Positions 23,842 through 37,567 of a stretch of DNA of 64,000 nucleotides are shown here, piece by piece. The notes under the pieces were generated by a model. It made no database searches and was not told the DNA's origin. It saw only the letters and a list, made by a program, of their open reading frames with translations. The position numbers and the translations under genes are program-made. The stretch is from Balanoglossus misakiensis (lineage: Eukaryota > Hemichordata). The stretch is taken from the NCBI GenBank assembly GCA_040954595.2, contig CM082589.2, positions 7,688,001 through 7,752,000 on the forward strand, written 5' to 3'. The first letter of the stretch is position 1; each line of letters opens with the position of its first letter.

Positions 23842-25937
23842 ATGTACAAACAGTAACAGATAATGGATGCTAAGCTAATAAGTTCCCAAAGCCCCCGTTA
23901 TCATTATTTAAACAAATATATTCGCATACGACCCTATCAGAGTGTGACCCACATCGGTCTAGACGCTGCGGATCACAGTTCATTTGCATTTTAACGAATT
24001 GTTGGTTATATCCCATATTTCAAAGACCACGTGATCAAATCAATTCAACTTTGCTCTTTCACATCACGCGAGGACATTCAGTTCAGTTCATATCTAGGTC
24101 GAATATAATTTTACGATTTAGGCTGTCTCCGATTAGAAAGTTTCACTACCTCCTTGGTGAATTGATGTGTTGTTCAACTTATTTAGGAACTGCAATGTTA
24201 ACGAAGGTGCACAGATGAAACAGCAGTGCAACTCGATCACAGTGCTAGTTCAACTCTTTCACCAACTTGGGTCATTCAAAAACCATTGTTTTTTATGGCA
24301 AAGTTGGACATCTAAAGAAGGGACTATGGGTGAAAGGGTAACAGACAAGACAGAAAGACAGACAGACAGGCAGGCAGGCAGACAGACGGGCAGGCAGACA
24401 GACAGACAGACCTACAGGCAGGCAGACAGACAGACAGACGGGCAGGCAAGGAGGCCGAAAAAAGTTACACATAGCGCGCTAACATTGATAAATATTTTAA
24501 CATGTCCAATGCCCCTATTTACCGTCTGTATGTTTTTTTTCAACAAATACACCATTTTCTTTTTCTATAAAAATTGTCAAATTTATCATTTTGTTTGTGT
24601 GAATTCTATGTACCAGTAACAGGTTGCATTATAAATAAACCTGGTATTTGCCAACAAAGATATCAATTACAGAGTAAATTGAATTCAAAACACAATTGGA
24701 AATATTTTGGGATAATTAATATTTCATTGTAATAAACTCAGCGCAGTACACACTCGACATATGTATCATATTGTTTTGGTTTGGTTTGGTTTGGTCATCA
24801 ATGATAGAATACCACATTCTCCCCAAGTACAACGAATACTACTAGTTTTGCACGCATTTTATCGGTATGCAATTATCCTAAAATAGTTTCAATCGTGTTG
24901 TCTTACACCCGTGTACGTTATTTCTCATAACAATTAGGTGAAATATGTGAATGTACAATTTAAATTAAGAATATCCCGACTCTTTTTTTGATGTCGCGAG
25001 TGAATAGAGAAAATTAGCTTTGTTTGGTGTCACTGTACATGGCTTCACATGTACTGCTCATCTGCTGGACTAGTTACTCGAGCTCAGACCAAAATACCGC
25101 GCGATCAGGTCACATGTTAACAGTCTAGGCCGGCTAACAAACAATTTAGCATTTGACTGTTGCCAACTCATTGGTCGTTGGCCACAGCAGGGTAACACAC
25201 AAGACCAAAACAGACAGACAGATAAACAGGCAGGCAGACAGATAGAAAAAAGTTACAGATAACGGGTTAAGTTTTATAAACCTTTCAACATGTCCAGGCC
25301 CCATTCACCATTTACTTTTATCCACAAGCTGTTTTTCAACAAAAAACACAATTTGCTATTTTCTTTAACAATTGTCAAATTTCTAACTTATTTTTCAATC
25401 ATTGTAAGAACCAGTAACATGTTGCCTTATAAATAAAATGTACAAAAAGCAACAGATAGTGGGTGCCAAAGCCCCCGTTGTCATAATTTTCAACAAATAT
25501 ATTTGCATACGACCCTATCAGAGTATGGCCCACATCGGTCTAGACGCTACGGATCACAGTTCACTTGCACTTTAACGAATTTTTGGTTTATAGCTCATTT
25601 TTCAACGACCACGTGATCAAATCAATTCAACTTTGCACTTTCACATCACGCGAGGACATTCAGTTCAGTTCATATCTAGGTCGAATATAATTTTACGATT
25701 TAGGATGTCTCCGATTAGAAAGTTTCACTACCTCCTTGGTGAATTGATGTGTTGTTCAACTTATTTAGGAACTGCAATGTTAACGAAGGTGCACAGATGA
25801 AACAGCAGTGCAACTCGATCACAGTGCTAGTTCAACTCTTTCACCAACTTGGGTCATTCAAAAACCATTGTTTTTTATGGCAAAGTTGGACCTCTAAAGA
25901 AGGGACTAGGGGTGAAAGGGTAACAGACAAGACAGAA

Positions 25938-25974
<37 letters not shown>

Positions 25975-26824
25975 GGCAGGCAGGCAGACTGACAGACGGG
26001 CAGGCAAGGAGACAGAAAAAAGTTACACATAGCGCGCTAACATTGATAAATATTTCAACGTGTCCAATGCCCCTATTTACCGTCTGTGTGTCTTTTTCAA
26101 CAAATACACCATTTTCTTTTTTCTATAGAAATTGTCGAATTTATCTCTTTTTTTGTGTGTGTGAATTCTATGTACCAGTAACATGTTGCATTATAAATAA
26201 ACCTGGTATTTGCCAACGTAGAATCCTATTACAGAGTAAATTGAATTCAAAACACAATTGGAAATATTTTGGGATAATTAATATTTCATTGTAATAAACT
26301 CAGCGCAGTACATGTAGCATACACACTCGACATATTGTATCATGTTGTTTTGGTTTGTTTTTTTTTGTTTGTTTTTTTTTGTTTGGTTTTGTTTGGTTTG
26401 TTTATCAATGATAGAATACCACATTCTCCCCAACTACAACGAATACTAATATTTTGTACGCATTTTATCGGTATGCAACTATCCCAAAATAGTTTCAATC
26501 GTGTTGTCTTACACCCGAGTAATTATTTCTCATAACAATTAGGTGAAATATGTGAATGTACAATTTAAATTAAGAATATCCCTACTCTTTTTCTGTTGTC
26601 GCGAGTGAATAGAGAAAATTAGCTTTGTTTGGTGTCACTGTACATGGCTTCACATGTACTGCTCATCTGCTGGACTAGTTACTCGAGCTCAGACCAAAAT
26701 ACCGCGCGACCAGGTCACATGTTAACAGTCTAGGCCGGCTAACAAACAATTTAGCATTTGACTGTTGCCAACTCATTTCTGACCTCGGTCGTTGGCCACA
26801 GCAGGGTAACAGACAAGACCAAAA

Positions 26825-26875
<51 letters not shown>

Positions 26876-28150
26876 GGTAGAAAAAAAAGTAACTGATAGC
26901 GGGCTAACATTTATAAACCTTTCAACATGTCCAGGCCCCATTCAGCATTTAATTTTATCCACTGCAAGTTGTTTTAAATTTCAAAAACACAACATGCTAT
27001 TTTCATTAACAATTGTTGTATGTACCAGTATCATGTTAACTTATAAATAAACCTGGATTTTGCCGACAAACTGAACAAACCACGTGTAGTTTGTCTCTGA
27101 TAACAAATTAAGTGAAATTTATGAATGTCAAATTAAATAAACGTGAATATCCCGACTCTTTTTCTGATGTCGCGAGATAATAAAGTAGAGAAAATTGCAA
27201 GTATGTTTGGTGGCACTGTATGCCCTATACATGGCTTGTGAAGTGAAAAAAAGTAGAGCCCTTGTACAGCTCGTCCATTGGACTAGTTACTAATTTTCTT
27301 TAAAATTATAGCTTTTTGTCCTGTAACAAAAGAGATTTTACTTGTTTATACACATTTTAGCCTATTCGTACAATTCTAATTGCAGGGATAAAAAGTCAAC
27401 ACCAGCCAACCAACTAGACAAACAAACAAAACAAATAAAGAAACAAACAAACAAACAGATAGACAGTAATACAGACAGAAATACAGGCAAGTCAACAAAG
27501 AAACAAACCAACACAATCAACAAACAAACAAACAAACAAAATAAAAACCAAACGCTGCAGTGAAGTATGAGATACAGTCCATTACAATTCTCGTCACACA
27601 CGTCTACAATGTATATACATGGTACTAGATCGACAGAATGATCAAGAGATAGATCGATTGATAGATCGAACGATACATAGATACATACATAGATACATAA
27701 ATTACCGTCTATAAGCCATATAACTATGACTTTCAGTTCCCATATGCTTTGCCACTGTCACCAGTTTTTACATTTCAATTCTGAGTACCAGTAATATTAA
27801 TTGAGGATCATAAATAATGTTACTGATATTCTCCACAAAAGAAAACCAATTACACATCGAGTACACGGAGAGGTGGGGTGATGTAGTGACCTCCTATGAC
27901 TAATTGGCTGGATGATTGACGAAGCCGTGGCCACGCTACCAATTTTCAATATCCAAGAGTATTATTATGGATATTGTAGCCTAAACATTTCGAGTGGAAC
28001 GCTAGTTTTTTAGGGATATGTCCTATACACACCTAATACCAATATGAAGCATAAAATCCAATATGTGGGTTTTCAGTGAATCTATATAGACATTTCCACA
28101 TAAGAATCAAACAGCGCCCTTGTGGCCTGAGTGTATATTTTTAAGAAAAA
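23842..28150. repeat. Expanded monomer array, copy B
   Basis: The block 23842-25436 is duplicated at 25437-27020: the ATGTACAAA...CCCCCGTT line recurs at 25437, and the downstream MLFNLFRNCN-type frame recurs 1582 bases later. The GTACCAGTAAC...TATAAATAA landmark occurs near 24611, 25409, 26173, 27022 and 27786, against three times in copy A. CAGA tracts lie at 24357-24440, 25940-25985, 25210-25240 and 26826-26878. The repeated frames here are non-coding repeat translation. Confidence 0.75.
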
Positions 28151-29327
28151 TCATGTAAGCACTCGATCGCTCTCGACAAAGGGGGTTATTTTCAGTAACC
28201 AATGAACATAACCACTTGGTTGAGATCTTTTGGGATAACGTCGGGGTGGTAGGAACGGGTAAGTGCAGTGCTGAAAAAAAATGAAAATAGCAATACCTTT
28301 ACAGTACTACATGTACTATGAATAAAGCATATGTTCCTTCCTCCTCATAACTATACCTTGCAGTATCATGATAAAATGCTGTCCAACCAGTTTCTTTTGA
28401 GTATTGATATATTTGGAAAGGAGCACGACAGTGATCATAGTTTTCTTCCAATAAACGTATAAGAAAGTCCTAAGGTACTCTTTAACACGTGTTTAAGCAA
28501 AAGTACAACGTCCACAGCGTCGGATATAAGGCATGGGTCAATAGCATGTAAGTTGATAGGAAAGGGATAAAAAAGGTAAATCTTTCATTATGCGGGTACT
28601 GGTGCCTGGATAGTTGATGTTTGGCTCGTACGAGACGAGACTTTGAAATGGGTTGAAAACTCAATTAAGCTGTTTGTAATTTAATATGCATGGAATTACA
28701 AGTGAGATGCATTGTTCAATGGAACAGAAATAAAACTTCAAATGCTTATAAGGGCACTGTTCTGCGTGCAGTTTGTGTGGTAACTTGGTACAAAGTCACT
28801 CGTTCGACTTTCACCATCTGCTTGACAAACAGCGGCGAAAACGAAGGTATGTTTCTTAAAACTTTCACTATTCGGTAGAGCTAGTCTCACGCGTGTGTGG
28901 AACTAGTGTTTGTACACTAATGCCACGCTTCTTAAACCAGTCAGTACAATTTTGTACGTCGACAAATATTTTTTTTTCAACTTTCACTATCTACTTTATA
29001 CACAGCATTCGGCAAGTTTATTTTCACACGCGTATGTATGCACATTCATTATAATAATGAAATGTCCCAAACACATATGGTTGAAAAATGCCACTTTTTT
29101 GAGAGAAAAAAATAAAAAATTCGGACAACTTGATACCTGTATGAAGTCTCCTGTTCGACTTTTTTCCAACTGATTGATAATAGACACATAAATCCATACA
29201 ACGGAACAGAAATTATTTTCTATTTTGAACGAGTTGAATTGTCCTTACATTTTCCTTACATTAATTAAACCATTCCAATTTATTTCATCGCAAAGACTGC
29301 GTTATCCATAACATTTCATCTCACACC
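28150..29327. other. 5' flank of protease copy B, no separate gene seen
   Basis: It matches about 8870-10671 of copy A without the LINE fragment and the 49-bp duplication. A conserved segment (about 28690-28880, counterpart near 10020-10210) contains small frames with no recognisable domain. No clear TATA box is shared by both copies, so I do not call a promoter. Confidence 0.5.
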
Positions 29328-30350
29328 ATGGCATTTCAGACAATCATGATCACATCGCGATCCACGGCGATATGGTTCTGCGTGTTTGCACTGCTTGCGG
29401 TGCAGATCACAGCAGCCAGCGCAAATAAGAGGAAGATTGAGGAAGAGCGAAGAATCCGTGCGCTGCGTCCGAGCTTCGTCAAACGTGAAACTCAAGCGCC
29501 ACTGATTCATGCTGGAGACGAGAAGATAGAAGAGGAATACATTGTAAAACTGAGGGTTAGTAGATGTTGTGGTGAACACATATTTATTGATTACAGAAAG
29601 TATGTTAGAGCCATGTGCTTTCCAGATTAACAGTTCCGTACGCAGCTAAACGGCACGTTGTCTATGCCTATAGAACCGCCCACATCGACAAGTATGGATG
29701 GACCGTTAATAAACCCATGCTACATAGACTGATCGCGTGTATTTAGAAAAGTTAAACAAAATGAAAACACGTCACAGTCTCGTTAAAACTGTCATACTAG
29801 ATTCAATGTTATATTATTGGGTTTCTATAAACATTCCATATGTTTAGTTGGGCGCGGAATACTAAGCAGAGTAGAAGTTGCTGTTTGTTTCATTTGTTTG
29901 GCGTTTTCCAGAATCTGGAATTTCTCGCAAATTATATACACGCTCAGACTATCGAAAATTATTTCCAACATGTTAAATGATGATGTTTTTCAGCCGTGTA
30001 TCCAAAACGAGGGACACAGTACACGTGGCAACCAGTACTAAGGATACAAACATTCATAACTTAACATTATCAGTTTTTTAAACAAGCTGTAACATAGATA
30101 ATTACATGTTTTGCATCCACTTCTCACAAACAATATACACTGTCATCTCATTTTATTCAGGACGACCTTACTGATGAAGAACTGGCCGCATTCGAAGCCA
30201 AATTCCAAGCACTTGCTGAAGAGCATGGCTTACATATTGATTTTCAAATAGATTTGACAAGCCTGATGAAAGGTTTTGTTGCCAGAGTTCCTGCGGACGC
30301 AGTCGAAATAGTATGTGCGCATTTCATTGTTTCCAAAGCCTCTGGCCATA

Positions 30351-30425
<75 letters not shown>

Positions 30426-33400
30426 ATGTCTGTCTGTCTGTGTATGTATGTGTATGTATGTGTGTGTATGTATGTATGTATGTATGTATGTATGTATGTA
30501 TGTATGTATGTATGTATGTATGTATGTATGTATGTATGTATGTATGTATGTATGTATGTATGTATGTATGTATGTATGTATGTATGTATGTATGTATGTA
30601 TGTATGTATGTATGTATGTATGTATGTATGTATGTATGTATGTATGTATGTATGTATGTATGTATGTATGTATGTATGTATGTATGTATGATGTATGGAT
30701 GGATGGATGGATGGATGGATGAATGGATGGATGGGTGGTTGGGTGGATGGATCCATGCATTTTCTTTTCTTTTAGAAATACATTTGGTCCCTACGTTTTT
30801 CCATTTAGCTCCGTTGGCTGGATGAAGTAGAGTTTGTTGAAGAAGACGAAGTTATCCATGGAAATGTAGAGTGGGGTTTGGACAGGATTGATCAGGCTGA
30901 CTTGCCTTTGGATGATGTTTACTCATCAGCACCACTAGGTAAATCTGCACCTTTCTTGATATTAACCTTAAACTCATTTTTGAAATATTTGACGTCGGAA
31001 TTGTTTTTTTCCAATATAAGGATGGAGCTTCCTCATGTAATACACCTCAATGTTAAGTGCCCAGCGATCGTTAACAATACGTACAACTCTTTTTTAAATC
31101 ACTTATCACTTGAGTTTGACTTCGCCAGCTTCATTTGTTAAGTCGACATTGAGTGTACATGTATGTCTAACAAAATGGTTAATTTGACTACCGTTTATTC
31201 AATTAGCTGAAATTATTTTTTTTTAAATCATGATCGCAATAACTTAAGTATTATTTATTTATTTTTTATTTAAAGGGGACGGTAGTGGCGTGAATGTCTT
31301 TGTATTGGATACTGGCATACGTTTCTCACATAACGAGTTTGGTGGTAGAGCATTTTCATTTTACGACGCCTTTTCAGATGGACAAAATGTGAGTTGCAGT
31401 ATATATAAGACGCCATTGTTTGAGAAGAATAGAATCAAAGGACAATGTTTCCAAGGTTCTTCTGTCGTACTACGGATAGTGTGTTTGTTGTGAGAAAAAC
31501 ATTTCTATGACAAATTCACGTCTGAAATTGTTGCATGCACTGTGTTGTATATTTTGCCGAAAAAAGGGGTGAGTGTTACAATGAACACGACAGAAACCAA
31601 TTTTATTTCGCCTGTTTCAAAACAATATCACCTTTGATCCTTGTTGCGTTTGTGAGACAATCAAAGAGCGATCGGGATATATACAATGACAATACTTCTG
31701 GATATATTGCGTGTTTTTCAGGGGAACGACTGTGACGGACATGGTACTCACTGTGCTGGTACTATTGGTGGAAGCACTGTTGGTGTTGCACCTGGTGTTA
31801 CATTGTATTCGGGTCGTGTTTTGGATTGCAGCGGTAGTGGGTCAAACAGCGGTGTTATTGGAGGTAAGACTGAATCATCGTAATTAGTGTTCAATTATTA
31901 CACCAAAATAATTGATAAAAATAAACATCGCTGTTTTAATTCAAGGTGAACGAAATATTTATCGCGAAATCCGTACAAAATTGTCCCAAACTATAAAAAA
32001 AATCTCCTTCATAGACGCGCACAGTAACAAGCTTCTTGTGATTTTTCTTTACAGGTATGGATGCAGTCGCTGCTTCCAATATGAAACCAGCAGTGGTCTC
32101 CATGTCGCTGGGCGGTGGATATTCCTCGTCCCTGAATTTAGCAGCCAAACGGTTAACCGATGCTGGGTACATCTTGGTTGTTGCTGCTGGAAACGACGAT
32201 ACAGACGCGTGTAATACGTCACCTGCTTCGGCTCCTGAGGTATTATATTTGAAGTATATGGCAAAGACAATTAGAATATATTGAGGCATGAATCCAAGCA
32301 GAAATCTGACATGCGATCAACAAGAATATGCGTGCCATCTGAGAAATGAATAAAATGCAGTGTTAACGCCCCTGTGTGTAGCTGCATCTGTTTGTATTTA
32401 GCTCAGCAAAGTCTTCACCAAATGTTATGAGTTCTGATTTTGATTTCAGCGTGAAGTATCCATATAGCGACGGTTAAAGTACCTTCCGCTCCTGGCCATT
32501 GTACATGTATTCGTTTCTGAAAATATCCTGCCCGCGTCCATTGTCCATATTCAAATTCCACTGTGTGTCATACATGACCAGACTAAACCACAACTACATG
32601 TAACTGATATACTTCGGCAACTGTTTCTGTATGTTACAGGCAATTACGGTGGGAGCTACTGAATCTGACGACGATTTAGCTTGGTATTCTAACTACGGCA
32701 GCTGTGTTAATATTCTGGCACCAGGAAGTGACGTCAGAAGTGCTTCCCACAGTGGAGACGCCAGCTACACGAGTAAGAGTGGAACTTCGATGGCAACTCC
32801 TCACGTTGCTGGTAAGAGTGTCTTGATATATTCTGAGGTCTTCATGTATTCTGAGGGCACGCTCTAAGAAAATATATGTAACGTTTAATCAAGGAGAGTA
32901 AATCATAGTTAACACAATGATGAACGGATCAAATACACATTAAAATGCGATTTAATTTAATCAAATCCGGTAATCTCAGAATTGGAAATGGACAAACAGG
33001 GGACATTATACCAGTAGTTTGCGGTTACATGAATCAGTTGTAATAATGATATTTTAAAAATACTCAGTACTTCAATGATCTCTATATATAAGAGACGGTG
33101 ATTAACTTAGGCCAAGTAAAAAAAATATGTGCTGTTCCGATTACATGGTTTTCAAAAATAGGGTAGGAAGGTAGGGAAGTTTTTTTATTTTGTAATTTTT
33201 TTATTTCTCCGGCCGCCGTGGTGTTACAGTAGAAGACTGACGTCATAGTTCTTGCGTGATTCTCGCAATTTTCATAAATTTTGTATATTTGACATTGTTC
33301 GTTTCTACTTCCGGTTAAGGAAGCTCTAAAATGTTTAGGGTCGGCGGGTTAACATTAGGGTAGGTCGGGTAATCGGAAAAGCACATATTTTTTTAATTTG

Positions 33401-34714
33401 GCCTTATAATCTTCAGCCAATCCCAATTAATGTCGACAGAATTGAAGGAATCATGTCTTCTGGCGTTCCTGTAATATTCTCTCTGTTTCCTCTCAAGGTG
33501 TTGCTGCCCTGCTGCTTGAACAGGACTCGTCTCTCACACAAACGGCGATGTTAAACAAATTGTTGGAAGCCGCCCAAACAGGAAAAATTGACCTGTCCCG
33601 CCTGTCTGATAGTTCATCGACACCGAATAAACTTCTCAATATTCCGAGTGAGTTGACACACCATTTGTTCCATCGTAAATCAGTCACCACCAGGAAGTAT
33701 GCATCATTCCTGCTCCCAAAAACCACCACCACCACAACAACAACAAAACAAACGAACAAACGAACAAACAAACAAACGAACAAACAAACAAACAAACAAA
33801 CAAGAAATTCCTTCCCACACTTCTCGCTGTCCACCAAAAATTAGACCCCAGCTCTACTGGTCAGTGTATAACCAGACGTTCGCATAATTAATGAGGCCAA
33901 GCGAAACGCGAAATTTTATATTCGTTTGTCCATTTGACATGACTAAGACTTAATAGTGTATGTGAACACATATAATGTTTGGGGTACAAGTCTTACAAGA
34001 ATCTGGCACAATGTTGAAATTGAATATGTAGACATAACAGATGCTAGTGACGGAAAGTGAACAAAATTAAATACATCACCATGCTTTTACACCATTCATT
34101 TTTTCTTTGTGCCAAATTTCGTACAGCCGCAACAGTGTTCCACGTTGTAGGCGCTGGTGGACGATACACCTTGGACTTCTTCGAGGCTGTGAGTGCGTGC
34201 AGTTCTGTCAATGCACGCATGGCAAGCTACGGTGAACTGGTAGCAGCCTGGGAACAAGGTCTGGAAGAGTGTCGGGGTGGCTGGTTGGTTGGTCGACGTG
34301 TGGCATACCCCATGCAAAGAGTGGACAGTAACTGCGGAAGCAGAATCGGAGTCATTGATTGGGGATTCAGACCCACAAGCGAACAGTATGATGTGTACTG
34401 TTATCCAGAAGGTGGGAAATGCCGCACGCTTGCATTTCACATACAGTGTTTTGTTATGGACTGAGTGTCGCTTGACGTGTATGTAAAAGAGCGTTAGCTG
34501 AACCAGTTAACTCTTCATGACATTCACTGCATTAATATGCCCGATAACTGGAGATTTCAGTGTTTCACAAAAGAAGTGTTAACGACGTAAATGGCCTATT
34601 TTCTTGTCTCAGATGGTCAACAATAGGCAACAGCTTTGAATGGACAAATGCATTTTGATCTTTTGTGAATTTTATTTGAAACAATGTCATGAAGTTTCTA
34701 TTTTAGCAACACAT

Positions 34715-34784
<70 letters not shown>

Positions 34785-35526
34785 CAGACAGAGAGAGATT
34801 ACTTGGACACAAGCCACATGAGTCAAAATGACATTTAACCATAACTGACGAAGTGGCGTTCAGCTCAAATAATCAAAATTATTTCCATGTTCTGATATCA
34901 TTTTAGTGTCCAAAATAGAATGCATTTAAAGCAGTAAAATGTGGTTTTATTTTCCAGTAATAAAAGTGTTCCACGTTGTTGGCGCCGGTGGTCGATACTC
35001 CTTGAACTACGACTCTGCTAGGACTGCGTGCACAAATAACCAAGGACGCATAGCAACGTACGATGAATTGGTAGAAGCTTGGGGCCAAGGTCTGGAAGAA
35101 TGTCGGGGTGGATGGTTAGAAGGTGGACGTGTTGCATACCCCATGCAAAGAGTGGACGGTAACTGTGGCAGCAGAATAGGCGTCATTGATTGGGGAATCA
35201 GACCCACAAGCGAACAGTATGATGTGTACTGTTATCCAGAAGGTAAGAAAAAAATTCCAATAATATTCACACTACAATTTCCCTGTTTTGGCCTGTTTGT
35301 GAATCAATGAAGAGTTGTCAAACATTAACCAGAAAAAGACAGTATACGTCTCAGCATCGTTACATTCAAACAAGTTTTCTTTCGTTTAGATATTTCCCAA
35401 TTGTGTTCGAATACGTGCCGTTACCCTGGAGATAACGAATGTGATGATGGTGGACCCAATTCACAATACAGCCTCTGCGACTACGGAACCGACTGTGATG
35501 ACTGTGGACCCCGCCCTCCACTGTGA
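29328..35526 (+). CDS. Secreted proteinase K-like S8 protease with two Link domains and Cys-rich tail, copy B
   Basis: Exons: 29328-29555, 30161-30310, 30809-30938, 31276-31388, 31722-31863, 32055-32239, 32640-32811, 33498-33647, 34127-34411, 34958-35242, 35390-35526. The product is 658 aa with all phases consistent. Layout is as in copy A: signal peptide, I9 propeptide, S8 domain with DTG (D181), GHGTHCAGT (H214), AAGND (N301) and GTSMATPH (S366), then two single-exon Link domains. The last exon adds a 45-residue tail with Cys in a C-x3-C...NECDDGG...GTDCDDCG arrangement, ending at TGA 35524-35526. The tail has no domain name I can give safely. Differences from copy A concentrate around the substrate-binding loops of exons 5 and 6, while the catalytic motifs are identical. 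This copy is the likelier fully functional one. Confidence 0.92.
30349..30740. repeat. CTGT/GTAT/GGAT microsatellite in intron 2, copy B
   Basis: A CTGT tract (about 30350-30440) is followed by about 230 bases of GTAT and then GGAT units. It begins about 39 bases after the exon 2 donor. It is expanded relative to copy A. Overlapping long Cys/Met/Tyr/Val frames are artefacts. Confidence 0.97.
34718..34796. repeat. GA/CAGA microsatellite in intron 9, copy B
   Basis: A GAGA tract followed by GACA units lies in intron 9. Copy A has a more degenerate GA-rich tract at about 16024-16130 in the same intron. Confidence 0.9.
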
Positions 35527-35709
35527 ATCAGCCTTCACTGAAACTCACAAGGGAAGATGGACATCATTCGCGGTAACACTGCGGTGCATGCATGAAAAAA
35601 TGACAATAGATTAGGATTTTCATCTCTCTCTGTAGCATGACAGTATACGACTTTTAAATTAAGCTACCCTCTCGGGTAGCTATCGTTGCTACTGGTATTA
35701 TCTTTTGGG

Positions 35710-35715
35710 AATAAA
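35710..35715 (+). terminator. Polyadenylation signal AATAAA, protease copy B
   Basis: AATAAA lies 184 bases after the copy B stop, in sequence conserved with 17041-17046. Confidence 0.6.
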
Positions 35716-35799
35716 CATATTGGTTATTGCATTGATATGTTGTCATGGCATTAATATACTTATTTCTTTCGTCAAAAGTTACAAACTTACGTGACATAT

Positions 35800-36222
35800 A
35801 CTTAATCACAACAAAGGTGAAATTTGTCTTCCCCAACAAGCGTATTTGCATATTTTCCATGGGTTATAGCTCATGAAAACTGTCAATAGATGACAAATTT
35901 TCGACTTTGCTGATGATTGTTTATCAACTGATACAAAGAACAAACAATATCTATGAAAATACGCCTAGTCTGTCGCCCAGTGACACCTATCGGAGAATGG
36001 TATCACCCACACCATGGTGGGCGGAAGTTGGTCCTGGCGCTTTTTTTCCCATGATTCAAATTACAGTAAACGCCATATTGGAAATTCTGCCAACTTTCAC
36101 TAGATTTTGTAAAAAATCGCGCGACCTATACATGGCGAATATGATTTTTTCTGAAAGAGTGACATCAAAGCTACCAAATTATGTAGAAATCAGCTACGAC
36201 GGATTTCCCCTTTAATATCAAT
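35800..36222. other. Junction between the two duplications, no gene seen
   Basis: Unique sequence between the end of duplication I and the start of duplication II. It contains one short frame without recognisable features. Confidence 0.5.
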
Positions 36223-37378
36223 ACATTTATCTGGAGAAGTCACGCCCACATCTTTACTTCTAAACGTGGTTAAGACAAACAGAATGAGCTATTTCAACGT
36301 TGAGCGCGTACTACACACGTCCAGCGTGTACCGCACATATGCAAAATTCCTTCACAGAAATTTAAATTTTCCAATTACTGAAATATACAACAAGCCCCGG
36401 AACAATGACCCGATACTGTAATATTGGTGATTTAGATTCTCCGTCTTGAATGAAAATGAAAGGTGACCCGCTTAAATTGGAATATGGGTGCGAATGAAAT
36501 ATATTTACACTGCGAGACAAATCGTAGTGAGTCTTGTAGTGTGGCAAGTATTTGGGGGAAAACAGTGGCTCACAATGTGAGCAATACATTTGCTTTATAT
36601 TTCATATTCATAACATGGCCGGCGGCATTGAGAGCCAATTCAATGGAAAATCATGCAAGATACACGTATCACCAAGAGACTGAACGCAACAAAATGGGTC
36701 AACCTAATTTTCATTATTGCAGTTTGCTTGGCAATTTATAATTTCAAAAACAACTATTAGGTCGATTCCGCCTGTGTGTTGATCATATTGGCCGAAACGG
36801 CAGGGGTGTCCCAGCCAAAACAAAAATGGTCGCGAAAATAAGCAGCCGAAAACCTAAAACCTTCTATTCTTCGCCACATTTCATTTATTGGCTGGTCTGT
36901 CTAGTGTACCATCACCTCATCGATGCTAACTTTGAGGGGGGAAAGTAAACATTACTCAAATATTCATTTCCCCAGGTTTTTTTTACGGAAGTTGCACAGC
37001 GGAGTGGAATTGATTGCCTTTATATCATGACATTCCGATGCGGGCGCGTATCCCCCTGATATCTGGTACGAAAACGAGGCTGAGGGGAATACCCTAAATC
37101 GTGCACGTCATAACACGTACTGGTGGTGTCCTAAAAGGAAAAACAAGTTACTTGTTCATTGTTGCTGAAGAGATATTTGCCCGAGACGGAGTACAAGTTA
37201 GCGGTAAAATCACTGCGTAAGATAAGGTAAAACTGACTTGAATTGTTCTTCTTATCTTTTTGCTAGTTTTGAAGTTGAAAAACCCGATGGGAAACACAGG
37301 ACACTACCATGTGCTATGCTGTATGAAATTACCGATGCCTGACTGGGTTTACATATAACGGTATTGCATGAGCTTCTG

Positions 37379-37467
37379 TAGCTCTGTGTGGCAGGGCTGT
37401 GTGTTGAAAACGGCTATGTGGTTGAGGCATAGCCGTTAACAACACAAATCCCTGCCACACAGAGCTG
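37379..37467. mobile_element. 89-bp hairpin element 100 bases upstream of HEPN-NACHT copy 1
   Basis: Arms of about 39 bases (37380-37418 and 37428-37466, AGCTCTGTGTGGCAGGG and complement) surround a 9-base loop. A 9-base direct repeat GAGCTTCTG lies at 37370-37378 and 37468-37476, which marks it as an inserted foldback element. It lies in the likely promoter or 5' UTR. The copy in unit 2 is at 49643-49731. Confidence 0.8.
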
Positions 37468-37567
37468 GAGCTTCTGATAATCTCGTGCCCACTCGCATTT
37501 AGTTCAGTCTCCTGATGAGTGAGTCAGTAATCTAATGCATATCTTTTTGTGGTGTTGTCAACTAAAG

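Larger units (their letters stand above)
18259..35800. repeat. Segmental tandem duplication I, copy B
   Basis: This is the second unit, starting where the sequence of position 1 recurs. The spacing to copy A is 18152 bases through the foldback block and 18656 at the protease start codon, the difference coming from indels and a local duplication of the monomer array (23842-25436 repeated at 25437-27020). After about 35800 the sequence no longer matches copy A. Confidence 0.9.

Noticed and set aside
24167-26294. Two related frames MLFNLFRNCN... repeated 1582 bases apart
   Set aside because: Both are translations of the duplicated monomer array, including CAGA repeats; they have no domain and diverge by frame-breaking changes.
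30230-30825. Four overlapping 135-176 residue frames in intron 2 of protease copy B
   Set aside because: GTAT/CTGT microsatellite translation.
37535-37567. Upstream in-frame ATG of the HEPN-NACHT gene
   Set aside because: The context is weaker than at 37568. The extension (MHIFLWCCQLK) could hint at a signal sequence, but the protein family is cytosolic and starts near the MAA.
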